This document shows positions 55,635-64,000 of a stretch of DNA of 64,000 nucleotides, in pieces; positions within the stretch are counted from its first letter, which is position 1, and the number at the start of each line of letters is the position of its first letter. A program made the position numbers and the translations under genes. The stretch is taken from assembly GCF_000381545.1 (NCBI RefSeq), contig NZ_KB906674.1, forward strand, positions 151,814-215,813, given 5' to 3'. Origin of the DNA: Rhodonellum psychrophilum GCM71 = DSM 17998. GTDB lineage: Bacteria; Bacteroidota; Bacteroidia; Cytophagales; Cyclobacteriaceae. The notes beneath the pieces are model-generated. The model was not told the origin of the DNA. It did no database searches and was given only the letters and a program-made list of their open reading frames with translations.

Positions 55635-57581
55635 ATGTCCAACGTCATCGTCAATCGGGTAAAGGAATTTCTGAAACGATTTCCACCCTTCACATTTCTC
55701 AGTGAGGCTTCCCTACAACTTGTAGCGAAGGGTGTTGAGGTGCATTATTTTGCCAAAGGCGAATTTCTTTTTAAACAGGGAGATCCAGCTCAAAACTGCT
55801 TTTTTGTGCTCAAGGAAGGTTCAGTCCACCTCACCGAGACACAAGACGGACAGACCAAGGTAAGGGAAGTTTGTGACGAGGGGGATGTGTTTGGGGTATT
55901 GGCCCTGCTGGGCAAAAGGCCTTATATTCTGAATGCCGTAGCTGAGGAAGAAAGTTTGGTGTATGCGATTCCGGTTTCCATTTTTGAAATAATCCTGGAG
56001 GAAAATAGTCGGGTCAGTCTTTATTTCGCCGCCGGATTTGCTTCGGGACAAGTGGTGGTCCGGACAGATCTTTCCCAATCCCAGAAGGCAAGGGGGATTT
56101 TTATGGAAGCCTCCAAGGACACAGGCCTCCTGATTTTTACAGGACAGTCAGACTTGAATTTCTCCAAGGATGTCGTCACCTGTCAGCAAGGAATTACCAT
56201 CATTGAGGCTGTCAAAAAGATGTCGACAATGGGTGTCGGATCGATTGTGGTGACAGATGCGCAAGAACACCCTATGGGGATCATCACGGACAAAGACCTC
56301 AGAAACAGGTTGATTGCCCAGAATATGCCTTACGAAACTCCCGTGGAGGAGATCATGACTTCTCCTGTGATGACCATGACCAGAGATGCAGGTTTTTCTG
56401 CCTTGTACCTGACCATGATCAAAAACAGGCTCCATCACTTGATTTTCACCGAAGATGGAACTGCACAAAGCAAGGTCATCGGGATCCTATCCGACCATGA
56501 TATCCTGCTTTCCCAAGGAAACAGTCCGGCGGTTTTGATCAATGCCTTGATGAAGACTTGGGATGTAAAGGAGATGGCCAAGGTCAGGGACAGCGCCGAG
56601 CGCCTGCTGCGGTATTATCTGGAAAACGAGTTGTCCATGGATTTTGTGGCCAGTATCATTTCGGAGATCAATGACATCATTATCAAAAGGGCTGTTCAGA
56701 TGGCCAAGAAAAAGCACGATGCCGATTATCCGGAAGCATCGAAGGTGAAGTTCTGTTTCCTCTCCTTGGGAAGTGAAGGGCGAGAGGAGCAATTGCTTCG
56801 CACCGACCTGGACAATGCCATGGTTTTTGCGGATGTTCCGGAGGCACAATTGAAGGAAGTGAAGGAGTACATGTTGCTGATTTCCCAGGAGGTGATCGAG
56901 ATTTTGCTGATCTGCGGTTTCCAATCCTGTCCCGGAGACATGATGGCCAACAATCCCAAATGGTGTCAGCCACTTTCTGAATGGAAAAAATATTTCAGTG
57001 AATGGATCTTGCAGCCCAATCAATTGGCGATCATGCATTCCACCATTTTTTTTGATTTCAGGCCGATTTATGGGTACAAGCCATTGGCGGAGGAGATGAC
57101 CCAGCACATCTACAATGAAATCGCCGACAAAACCATTTTCCTGAATTTTCTGGCCAAGAACGCCTTGTTGAACCCTGCCCCCTTGGGTTTTTTCAGGAAT
57201 TTCATCGTGGAAAAATCCGGGGAACATCGGGATAAATTTGACATAAAACTTCGGGCCATGATGCCTTTGGCCGACATCGCCAGGCTGCTTGTCCTCAGCC
57301 ATCGTGTGGTCGGCATCAACAATACCTTCAAGCGTTTTGAAAAACTTTCGGAGTTGGAACCGAATTACAGGGAGTTGTTTTTGGAAGCGGGCAAAGCCTA
57401 TGAAATCTTGATGCGGATGCGGGCGATTGAGGGACTTCAGTCCAACAATTCGGGGAGGTTTATCAGTCCGGAAGGCATGGGCAAGATTCAGCGTCAATTG
57501 CTGAAAAATGCTTTTGCACCCATCGATGAGCTGCAAAAAATCATTCGGGTGAGGTTTCAACTGGACTATTTTACGAACTGA
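55635..57581 (+). CDS. cNMP-binding/CBS/DUF294 putative nucleotidyltransferase
   Basis: A 648-aa cytosolic signalling protein. Domains in order: cyclic-nucleotide-binding fold at about 12-130 (FAKGEFLFKQGDPAQNCFFV), two CBS domains at about 170-300 (GVGSIVVTDAQEHPMGII, HHLIFTEDGTAQSKVIGIL), then the DUF294 nucleotidyltransferase with the GlnD-like core FCFLSLGSEGREEQLLRTD at about 375-400, and a DUF294_C helical end. It probably senses cyclic or adenine nucleotides and modifies a partner. It is followed 1 nt later by a DEDDh exonuclease gene; this pair commonly travels with the DUF4212 symporter/acs genes (family knowledge). Confidence 0.92.
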   Translation: MSNVIVNRVKEFLKRFPPFTFLSEASLQLVAKGVEVHYFAKGEFLFKQGDPAQNCFFVLKEGSVHLTETQDGQTKVREVCDEGDVFGVLALLGKRPYILNAVAEEESLVYAIPVSIFEIILEENSRVSLYFAAGFASGQVVVRTDLSQSQKARGIFMEASKDTGLLIFTGQSDLNFSKDVVTCQQGITIIEAVKKMSTMGVGSIVVTDAQEHPMGIITDKDLRNRLIAQNMPYETPVEEIMTSPVMTMTRDAGFSALYLTMIKNRLHHLIFTEDGTAQSKVIGILSDHDILLSQGNSPAVLINALMKTWDVKEMAKVRDSAERLLRYYLENELSMDFVASIISEINDIIIKRAVQMAKKKHDADYPEASKVKFCFLSLGSEGREEQLLRTDLDNAMVFADVPEAQLKEVKEYMLLISQEVIEILLICGFQSCPGDMMANNPKWCQPLSEWKKYFSEWILQPNQLAIMHSTIFFDFRPIYGYKPLAEEMTQHIYNEIADKTIFLNFLAKNALLNPAPLGFFRNFIVEKSGEHRDKFDIKLRAMMPLADIARLLVLSHRVVGINNTFKRFEKLSELEPNYRELFLEAGKAYEILMRMRAIEGLQSNNSGRFISPEGMGKIQRQLLKNAFAPIDELQKIIRVRFQLDYFTN

Positions 57582-57582
57582 T

Positions 57583-58257
57583 ATGGGCTGGCTGGATTTT
57601 TTCGGGAAAAAAGAAAGTGCCAAAGCGGGATTTGTCAAGGACTACGAAGCGCTTTTTGTGAAAGGGATCCCGAGGATGCGGCCCATTTCACAGTTGAATT
57701 TCATTGTGTTGGATACGGAAACTACGGGCCTCCAACCTAAAACCGATTATATCCTCTCCTTTGGGGCAGTGAAAGTCCGAGGCTATACAATCAGTGTACA
57801 ATCTGCCTTGGAAATTTACTTAAACGCCCCTCTTCAAAACCGGGAATCCATGAAGGTGCACGAGATCATGCATTCACATGAAGCCTTTTCGCTTCAGGAT
57901 TTTGCCAAGGATATGTTGGGCTTTATTGGAACGGACATTCTGGTGGGCCATCATATTGGCTTTGATATTGCCATGTTGGAAAAGGCATTGAAGCCATTTG
58001 GGCTCAAGAAGCTGCTCAATCCTCTGATTGACACCAAGGATTTGGCCGTGCGTCTGGAAATGGGGCCGAATTATGACACGCGATATGGAAAACCGGGAGA
58101 GTTTTCCCTGGATGAACTTTGTGGCAGGTACCACATTTCTTTGGATGACAGACATACTGCGGCCGGGGATGCTTTTTTGACTGCCCAGTTACTATTGAAA
58201 TTGCTGAAAATAGCCGAGCAGAAGGGGATCCAAGATTATGGAGCTTTGATGCGCTGA
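57583..58257 (+). CDS. DnaQ-like 3'-5' exonuclease (DEDDh family)
   Basis: A 224-aa exonuclease with the three DEDDh motifs: ExoI NFIVLDTETTGLQPKTD, ExoII ILVGHHIGFDIAML, and ExoIII DRHTAAGDAFLTAQ. It is shaped like the DNA polymerase III epsilon subunit but lacks a clear clamp-binding motif; a short N-terminal stretch (MGWLDFFGKKESAK) precedes the fold. It begins 1 nt after the DUF294 gene, so the two are translationally coupled. A role linked to nucleotide or acetate metabolism is suggested only by the conserved neighbourhood. Confidence 0.92.
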   Translation: MGWLDFFGKKESAKAGFVKDYEALFVKGIPRMRPISQLNFIVLDTETTGLQPKTDYILSFGAVKVRGYTISVQSALEIYLNAPLQNRESMKVHEIMHSHEAFSLQDFAKDMLGFIGTDILVGHHIGFDIAMLEKALKPFGLKKLLNPLIDTKDLAVRLEMGPNYDTRYGKPGEFSLDELCGRYHISLDDRHTAAGDAFLTAQLLLKLLKIAEQKGIQDYGALMR

Positions 58258-58413
58258 CAGGAAAACGGGTTGATGGCTTTCTAGTACCTTGAAAAAAAGA
58301 GGTTATTCTTCCAAGCGCTTGAATCTTAATTTGTTTTTTGTATCAGCCGTTTTTTTTGCAAAAAATGATCCCATTGGTTTTTTGCTTATTTTGCATCAAG
58401 CAGATCCCGTTTT

Positions 58414-59436
58414 ATGAAAAACCCAAAATCCTTTCCCCTCCTCCTCTTTTTGATTTTCGGCGTCACCTCTTGCCAAACAGCGCCTTCCGAGAACAAAACA
58501 AAAGACAATGCCTTTATTGAAATCCTGGACAATGAAGCCTTGGCGCTGATCGATCCGGAGGCGGAGATCGAAGTAATCTGTTCGGGATTTGACTGGACAG
58601 AGGGTCCGCTTTGGCTTGAGGAGCAGCAGATCTTATTGTTTTCGGATATTCCGCCCAATACCCTCTACCAGATCGGAGAAGATGGGGAACCCAAAGTTTT
58701 CCTGAAACCATCGGGCTATACCGGCACCACTCCGCGTGGAGGCGAAGTGGGTTCCAATGGTTTGATCATGGATCCCGAAGGAGCCTTGGTCCTCTTCCAA
58801 CATGGAGACAGAAGGGTGGCGAAAATGAGGGGATCCATTACCCAGCCAGTGCCGGAATTCACCACACTTGCAGACAACTATCAGGGAAAAAGGCTGAACA
58901 GCCCCAATGATGGTGTTTTTGATAAGGCTGGAAATCTGTATTTCACCGATCCGCCTTATGGCTTGGAAGGGAATGTGGACGACCCAGCAAGAGAATTGGA
59001 TTTTCAGGGAGTCTATTGTTTGAAAACCAACGGAGAACTTGTTCTGATCGATTCTTTGAACAGTCGCCCAAATGGTATCGCTTTCAGTCCTGATGAGACC
59101 CGTTTATTGGTTGCCAATTCCGATCCCAAGCATGCGGTTTGGTACCAATATGATGTGGTTTCCCCAGGAGAATTGACCAATAAAAGGCTGTTTTTTGACT
59201 CCACAGACCTGGTGGGAAAGGAAGGGCAGAAAGGGCTTCCCGATGGCATGAAAATGCACCCTTCGGGAATCTTGTTCGCCAGCGGTCCCGGTGGAATCTT
59301 GGTTTTCAATCCCTCCGGCAAGCCCATCGCCAGAATCTTTACCGGTGAAGCCACCTCCAACTGTGCCTTTTCGGCAGATAAAAAAACGCTATTTATGACT
59401 GCGGATGGGTATGTGTTGCGGGTGGGCTTGAGGTAG
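58414..59436 (+). CDS. SMP-30/gluconolactonase-family lipoprotein
   Basis: A 340-aa exported six-bladed propeller with lipobox VTSC (Cys about 20). SMP-30/gluconolactonase marks: SGFDWTEGPLWLEEQQILLF (N-terminal blade with metal-ligand Glu), GEVGSNGLIMDPEGALVLF, LNSPNDGVFDKAGNLYFTDPP with its metal-site Asn, and SRPNGIAFSPDETRLLVAN plus GLPDGMKMHPSGILF. These give the divalent metal site of the lactonase family, so hydrolysis of a sugar lactone is likely. It is convergent with the DUF4403 gene, with 14 bp between stops. Confidence 0.92.
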   Translation: MKNPKSFPLLLFLIFGVTSCQTAPSENKTKDNAFIEILDNEALALIDPEAEIEVICSGFDWTEGPLWLEEQQILLFSDIPPNTLYQIGEDGEPKVFLKPSGYTGTTPRGGEVGSNGLIMDPEGALVLFQHGDRRVAKMRGSITQPVPEFTTLADNYQGKRLNSPNDGVFDKAGNLYFTDPPYGLEGNVDDPARELDFQGVYCLKTNGELVLIDSLNSRPNGIAFSPDETRLLVANSDPKHAVWYQYDVVSPGELTNKRLFFDSTDLVGKEGQKGLPDGMKMHPSGILFASGPGGILVFNPSGKPIARIFTGEATSNCAFSADKKTLFMTADGYVLRVGLR

Positions 59437-59450
59437 TGGGGGGATTCTCC

Positions 59451-60845
59451 TCACTTCACCTCTTTCAGCCTCACGTCCATCTGCCCGGTAGACCGGAGAT
59501 AGAGTCGGATGTCGTCCGCGGTGTTGTAGATGCCCTCGACTTCCAGGTCTGGGTTTTTGACGCGGAAGGTGGCAAAGTCGGTTTCGAAATAACCTTGCTT
59601 TTGCATTTCCCTGCGTGCATCCCTGAGGTAAGCACCAATGGGGTAAACGGCCATTTTGGTGATCTGGGCGATGACTTGGCCCTGTTTCATCCAGGACCCA
59701 CTTCTTGCCAGCAGGTTTTTGGTGTTGACATCAAAGTCCACCTGCTCCAATTGGATCGATTCGGTGGCGGGGTTGAACACAGGCTTTGCTACAAAGTATA
59801 GCTCTCCCTTGATTTCTTTCTTTCCCTTGCGCAGCGCCCTGAAATCCATCTTCAGCAGGATCCGATCGCCAAAACTCTGGGTACTCAGGTTGGAGGGAAT
59901 CAGCTGGGTACTGTTGTCCATTTTCAGGGATTGCCCGGAAAGGGATTCATTCAGGTATTGGTCAAGGTCCTTGTACCGGATGGTCAAGGGAAGGATGATG
60001 TCGATTTTGTTTTCCGTTTTGTCGTTGAAATAGATGTTGGGTAGGGCCGATGGCGTGAATTTTGGCTCCGATCCCACTTGGGAGAAAACCTCTCCCTCCA
60101 TTCCCAGATAGAGTTTGAGTTTTTGGTCCGAGGTGACTTCTTCACTGATTTTCAATTTGGAAGGATTGGTGAAAAAATAAGTCAGCACGCCTTCCTGCTC
60201 CACCGGGTAGGGTTTGCCATAGGTGTCCCAAGCGGCTTGCGCCACGCTCCTGAAATTCAGTCCCGCCAGATTTGAAGCAGTGAGTTGTTGGCTCAAAACC
60301 GACTGTAATTGCTCCCGGATGATCGGGTCCAAGTCGATCTCGAAGCCCATCAGGTTGTATTTTAGGGATTTCCCCCAATTCTCAATTTGCACATTCTTGA
60401 TGGCAAGTTCCCAGTTGCGGCCGATTTCCGGTTTGAAACTGATCTCGGGCTGTAGCAATTCGTCAAAGGGAATGGAAGTGGACAGCATTTGGCCGAAGAC
60501 CTTTTTTTCAATTTTCAAATCCCCTTTGAGTTTCATGGGGATTTTTACTTTCAGGCTGTTGTTGGCGATGCCCAAGAGGGTGATTTTTCCGGTTCTGGTG
60601 ACATCGATGTCCGTGAAGATCCCACTGCCCAAAGGCATTGCCTTACCGGAAAAGAGTTTGTTGCTCCAGTCTTTGTTCAGGTTGGCCTCGATGTACGAAA
60701 GGGGGATTTCGATGGGGATATTGACGCTTGAGGTGGCAATGGGCAAGAGGATGGGGGCACCTTTGTATTTTGGTTTTTCTGGATTGATGCTTTTACAAGA
60801 AACAAAGAGTAACAGGAACAAGCCCAAAAGGTAGGAGAATCTCAT
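59451..60845 (-). CDS. DUF4403-family lipoprotein
   Basis: A 464-aa lipoprotein (lipobox FVSC, Cys about 17) made of BPI/TULIP-like repeated beta segments typical of DUF4403 (IEIPLSYIEANLNKDWSNKL, IDVTRTGKITLLGIANNSLK, ILLKMDFRALRKGKKEIKG). These proteins are membrane-anchored and may bind lipids (known of the family fold, not shown here). Transcription is divergent from the YtxJ gene; a TAACTTTG motif lies on the minus strand at 60958-60965. Confidence 0.87.
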   Translation of the reverse strand: MRFSYLLGLFLLLFVSCKSINPEKPKYKGAPILLPIATSSVNIPIEIPLSYIEANLNKDWSNKLFSGKAMPLGSGIFTDIDVTRTGKITLLGIANNSLKVKIPMKLKGDLKIEKKVFGQMLSTSIPFDELLQPEISFKPEIGRNWELAIKNVQIENWGKSLKYNLMGFEIDLDPIIREQLQSVLSQQLTASNLAGLNFRSVAQAAWDTYGKPYPVEQEGVLTYFFTNPSKLKISEEVTSDQKLKLYLGMEGEVFSQVGSEPKFTPSALPNIYFNDKTENKIDIILPLTIRYKDLDQYLNESLSGQSLKMDNSTQLIPSNLSTQSFGDRILLKMDFRALRKGKKEIKGELYFVAKPVFNPATESIQLEQVDFDVNTKNLLARSGSWMKQGQVIAQITKMAVYPIGAYLRDARREMQKQGYFETDFATFRVKNPDLEVEGIYNTADDIRLYLRSTGQMDVRLKEVK

Positions 60846-60996
60846 TTATTTTTTCTTAAAGTAATTTCAAATCAATTTGCACCCAAATCGTGCCAAAAGC
60901 ATTTTTTCGGGATTTTGTAAGAAGGCAATCGGGCAAAGGAACTATTTTTACGGCAAACAAAGTTAAGACAGGTATTGCATTAAGAAAAATTAAGAA

Positions 60997-61332
60997 ATGG
61001 ATTGGAATAAATTAGAGGATATAACCCAACTACAAGAGATCAAAGCACAAAGCAAGGACAAGCCTGTCCTGATCTTCAAGCATTCCACGCGCTGTTCCAT
61101 CAGCAGCATGGCTTGGGACAGAATGAAAAGAAACTGGAAGCCGGAAGATTCCGAAAAAGCCACTCCCTATTATCTGGATTTGATCAGCTTTAGGGAGGTT
61201 TCCAATGAGGTAGCCAAAGCTTTTGATGTTTACCATGAATCTCCACAGGTCATCCTGATCAAGGAAGGTGTGGCCGTATATGACAACAGCCACATGGGGA
61301 TCAATTATGCCGACATTATCGGTCGCTTGTAA
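60997..61332 (+). CDS. ytxJ: Bacillithiol-system redox-active protein YtxJ
   Basis: A 111-aa thioredoxin-fold monothiol protein. The active site is LIFKHSTRCSISSMAWDRM with one Cys (residue about 33) and no resolving Cys, and the cis-Pro segment is YHESPQVILIKEG. It is expected to remove bacillithiol from cytosolic proteins or act as a bacilliredoxin-like helper (BrxC/YtxJ family). The length and motif are normal for the family. It is monocistronic, with a terminator downstream. Confidence 0.9.
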   Translation: MDWNKLEDITQLQEIKAQSKDKPVLIFKHSTRCSISSMAWDRMKRNWKPEDSEKATPYYLDLISFREVSNEVAKAFDVYHESPQVILIKEGVAVYDNSHMGINYADIIGRL

Positions 61333-61448
61333 AAGGAGCGCGCCGGGCATGGATTAGAGGCATGCAAAAAACACGCTTGTGTCCTTTGGAATCAATGGTG
61401 CTGCTCTGATTCAGAAACAAGGTTCATGTACATTGACTGGTTTTAATT

Positions 61449-61497
61449 TTCCATCAAAAGGAAGGGTTTTCTTCCTTTTGATGGAATTTCTTTTTTC
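61449..61497 (+). terminator. Intrinsic terminator after ytxJ
   Basis: A perfect 16-bp stem TTCCATCAAAAGGAAG / CTTCCTTTTGATGGAA with a 6-nt loop, followed by a T-rich tail. It lies about 117 bp after the stop. Confidence 0.85.
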
Positions 61498-61542
61498 TGC
61501 GATAGGGCATTTCACTTGACTTATTTTTTTATGCAGTTTTTG

Positions 61543-61711
61543 AACCCGTTTTATGCATTACGAACTCCATTTAATATTTTAATTTACTGATAATCAATTA
61601 GGTGTTTACTGTTTTTGACTAAACGCTATTGGAGTCAGGAATTATTCTCCCAATAGTCTGATTTTCTTTCAGTTTCAATCCCATTTGGAAACCTATTGCA
61701 TATTTCGGGTT
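61543..61711. repeat. MITE-like inverted-repeat element, copy C (complete)
   Basis: 169 bp. Its left 17 bp (AACCCGTTTTATGCATT) is identical to copy A, and its right end GTCTGATTTTCTTTCAG...GGAAACCTATTGCATATTTCGGGTT matches copy A with few differences, while the middle diverges. It contains an internal hairpin (CTATTGG...CCAATAG). No coding potential. Between the ytxJ terminator and the next gene. Confidence 0.7.
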
Positions 61712-61853
61712 GAAGGCCAAATAATTCATGCTTATTGAGTTTATAGGTATTTAAAACCTTTTAAAAGGGTTTAAATCCATTCAAAATTTTCGACGCCACC
61801 CACTTAAACTTTTTGGGAAGCCATGTGTCTAAGAACCTGATATAACTTTACAC

Positions 61854-64000
61854 ATGATGAAAATTTCTACTTTAAAATTATTTTTCACGCTTTTTTTGAT
61901 TGGCATGTCCCTGGAAGGCTATTCACAGCGACCCGAAAACCGCGGACAGGTCCAAAAAATAAAAGGACAAGTCATCGAAGGCCTGAGTAAAGACACGATG
62001 ATCGGGGCAAATGTCCTGATCAAAACCGTGACGGATTCCTTGCTTACTTCCACAGTGACCGGAGTAGATGGTACATTTGAAATAGACCGTCCCAGGATCC
62101 CGACAGTAGTGGTGGAAATTTCATTTTTGGGATACAAGAAAATCACGAGAACCCTCAGCAGAGGAGATGCGCTCGATTTGGGCATCTTGGTATTGGTCGA
62201 AGACAGCAAGCTTCTGGGAGAGGTCGTCATCGAAGGCCAGGTTCCAGTCGGTGAAATGAAAGGAGATACGACGTCCTTCAATGCCAATGCATTCAAAACC
62301 CAAGAAAATGCACAAGCGGAGGATTTGGTAAGAAAATTACCTGGAATCACTTTTCAGGGAGGTCAAATCCAGGCCCAAGGCGAGCAAGTTCAGAAGATCT
62401 TGGTCGATGGCCGGGAGTTTTTTGGAAGTGATCCGAGCATCGCGCTCAGAAATTTACCAGCAGATGCCATCGACAGGATCGAAATCTTGGATCAGCGATC
62501 CGACCAAAGCAGGTTGACGGGATTTGATGATGGAAATTATTCCAAAACCATCAACATCATTCTTCGGGAAGACCGGAAAAATGGTCAGTTTGGACGGGTT
62601 TATGGCGGTTATGGTACCGACGACCGCTACTCTGCGGGAGGAAGTCTAAACTTTTTCAAAGGGGACCGAAGGGTTTCGGTACTTGGTCTGCTCAACAACA
62701 TCAACCAGCAAAACTTTTCCAGTCAGGATCTAGCCGGAGTCAGTGCCAATGCTACCGGAGGAGGGGGTGGTGGCCGACCTGGAGGTGGTGGCCGACCAGG
62801 TGGAGGAAACAACAACTTCTTTGTCGGCAATGACATTGGAATTCTTTCCACTGGCGCATTGGGATTGAACTACAGCGACAAATGGGGTAAAAAAGTAAAT
62901 TTTTCAGGGAGTTATTTCTTCAACAATACCTCCAACAATTTGCGTCAAATCACCAACCGAGAAACGGTCGTCAATCAGAATCTGAGACAGTATTATCAGG
63001 AAAATCTGATCAATACAGTGGAAAATTACAACCATCGGGTAAGCGGGAGAATGGAGGCAGACCTCAATGAAAAGAATGCCATCATCGTCACACCGAGCAT
63101 TTCCTTTCAAACGAACAAAACATTTGGTGACAGGGATGCATTGACCTTGGGAAATTCCAACGATTCCCTGAGTGCGCTTCGTTCCGTCACCAATGCGGAA
63201 ACCAAGTCCTACAATATCTCCAACAACATTACCTACCGTTACAAATTCGATAAGGTGGGAAGGACATTTTCCACGGATGTATTCACGGCGATAAACAAGC
63301 GGGACCAATTTTCGGATCTCTTGGCAGCAAGCAGGGACTATATCAGAACCAGTTTGGATACCACTTTACAGGAAACCACCGCACTTTCCGATGGATTCAA
63401 TTATCGGGTAAACCTCACCTTCACCGAACCTTTGGGAGAAAAATCCATTGGTACCTTCGGCTACCAAGTCGGAAACAACAAGACCTCTGCCGACCAAAAA
63501 ACATTCGTCGTCGCGGAAGAGCAAGGCATTTACGTGTTGGATACCGCCCTCAGCAATGAGTTTGACAATAAATTTATCACCCAACGATTGCGGTCAGGAT
63601 ATGCCTACAACAATGCAGGCTGGAATGTCAACTTGAACCTTGACTACCAAAATGCCCGATTGGACAACAACAGTATTTTCCCTACTGTGGGAGTTTTCAA
63701 GAGGGACTTCAACAATATCCTGCCAAGTGCCAATATCAGTTACAGAAACCGTGAATCAGGCTTGAGTTACCGACTTCGCTACCGAACAGGGACAGATGAG
63801 CCGAGCGTTGCGGAGTTGCAGAATGTGGTCAACAACCAAAACCCTTTGAATCTCCGAGTCGGAAACCCTTCCTTGGGACAAAGCTTTAACCACAACATCT
63901 TTGCAAATGTCAGCAAGGTCAATCTGGAAAAATCACGGACACTCTTCATGTTTGTCAATTATTCATCCACGAGTAATTTTATCGGGAACAGTACTTTCAT
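61854..64000 (+). CDS. Outer-membrane TonB-dependent receptor-like beta-barrel protein (partial, 3' end beyond window)
   Basis: The reading frame stays open from ATG 61854 to the window edge (715 codons, no stop). Signal peptide MMKISTLKLFFTLFLIGMSL...GYSQ, then a CarboxypepD_reg-like domain (GQVIEGLSKDTMIGANVLIK, VTGVDGTFEIDR) at about 40-125, a plug-like region (AEDLVRKLPGITFQGGQIQ, VQKILVDGREFFGSDPSIA) at about 155-230, and barrel strands. A glycine-rich stretch (GGGGGGRPGGGGRPGGG) sits at about residues 301-320. This is the 'outer membrane beta-barrel family' of Bacteroidota with a TonB-receptor-like N-terminus. The C-terminus is not seen. Confidence 0.9.
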   Translation, partial: MMKISTLKLFFTLFLIGMSLEGYSQRPENRGQVQKIKGQVIEGLSKDTMIGANVLIKTVTDSLLTSTVTGVDGTFEIDRPRIPTVVVEISFLGYKKITRTLSRGDALDLGILVLVEDSKLLGEVVIEGQVPVGEMKGDTTSFNANAFKTQENAQAEDLVRKLPGITFQGGQIQAQGEQVQKILVDGREFFGSDPSIALRNLPADAIDRIEILDQRSDQSRLTGFDDGNYSKTINIILREDRKNGQFGRVYGGYGTDDRYSAGGSLNFFKGDRRVSVLGLLNNINQQNFSSQDLAGVSANATGGGGGGRPGGGGRPGGGNNNFFVGNDIGILSTGALGLNYSDKWGKKVNFSGSYFFNNTSNNLRQITNRETVVNQNLRQYYQENLINTVENYNHRVSGRMEADLNEKNAIIVTPSISFQTNKTFGDRDALTLGNSNDSLSALRSVTNAETKSYNISNNITYRYKFDKVGRTFSTDVFTAINKRDQFSDLLAASRDYIRTSLDTTLQETTALSDGFNYRVNLTFTEPLGEKSIGTFGYQVGNNKTSADQKTFVVAEEQGIYVLDTALSNEFDNKFITQRLRSGYAYNNAGWNVNLNLDYQNARLDNNSIFPTVGVFKRDFNNILPSANISYRNRESGLSYRLRYRTGTDEPSVAELQNVVNNQNPLNLRVGNPSLGQSFNHNIFANVSKVNLEKSRTLFMFVNYSSTSNFIGNSTF

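Larger units (their letters stand above)
61333..61853. other. Intergenic region with terminator and repeat copy C
   Basis: 521 bp. It holds the ytxJ terminator (61449-61497) and a complete repeat (61543-61711); the rest up to the next ATG shows no recognisable feature. Confidence 0.6.

Noticed and set aside
56487-57638. Minus-strand open frame of 383 codons opposite the DUF294 gene
   Set aside because: Shadow of the cNMP/CBS/DUF294 gene on the other strand; there is no domain or signal in it.

Overview
The window is a chromosomal piece of a Bacteroidota bacterium, most likely of the order Cytophagales and close to the Cyclobacteriaceae (inference). Signs are two SusC/SusD outer-membrane uptake pairs, further TonB-dependent receptors, many lipoproteins, Bacteroidota-type promoter elements (TAnnTTTG), a LytS/LytTR pair, a YtxJ-type bacillithiol-linked protein and moderate GC content. 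It reads as stable chromosome. The only mobile-element traces are one orphan InsA-like protein and a family of short inverted-repeat elements.

Layout. (1) 258-14463 (+): an apparent catabolic/uptake operon of SusC, SusD, a large FG-GAP/ASPIC-UnbV lipoprotein, a PAP2/vanadium-haloperoxidase-like lipoprotein, a formylglycine-generating-enzyme-like protein without the catalytic cysteines, a Tat-exported Gfo/Idh/MocA oxidoreductase, a Tat-exported hydroxypyruvate-isomerase-like TIM barrel and a YCF48/BNR-repeat lipoprotein. It carries no glycoside hydrolase, so it is not a textbook polysaccharide locus. (2) 14808-17488: a HisA-like TIM barrel lacking the usual first catalytic Asp (+), then a BioF-like PLP enzyme and a VOC protein (-). 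(3) 18216-23178 (-): a second SusC/SusD pair with no enzymes attached, behind a 1.2 kb AT-rich region. (4) 24359-26070 (+): patatin, methyltransferase, tRNA-Val. (5) 26652-36290: secreted M14 peptidase, TolB-like protein, TonB receptor plus TPR protein, and the LytS/LytTR pair. (6) 36567-43964: mostly minus-strand housekeeping genes in two runs, batD-aroC-dicarboxylate symporter and ruvB-queG-GNAT. (7) 44126-45962 (+): ApbE and a ZIP metal transporter. (8) 46097-58257 (+): an acetate-type scavenging module with InsA-like DNA-binding protein, porin, DUF4212 subunit, sodium:solute symporter, small membrane protein, SLC5-histidine kinase fusion, single-domain response regulator, acetyl-CoA synthetase, cNMP/CBS/DUF294 protein and DEDDh exonuclease. 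(9) 58414-64000: SMP-30-like lipoprotein, DUF4403 lipoprotein, YtxJ and the first 715 codons of another TonB-dependent outer-membrane protein that runs off the window.

The observations most worth following are a MITE-like family of about 160-170 bp (two complete and two decayed copies), the haloperoxidase/FG-GAP/pseudo-FGE locus attached to SusCD, the HisA-like protein with W9 in place of the catalytic Asp, and the acetate module whose kinase is paired with a receiver-only response regulator. Functions are read from motifs by eye; no database search was possible.
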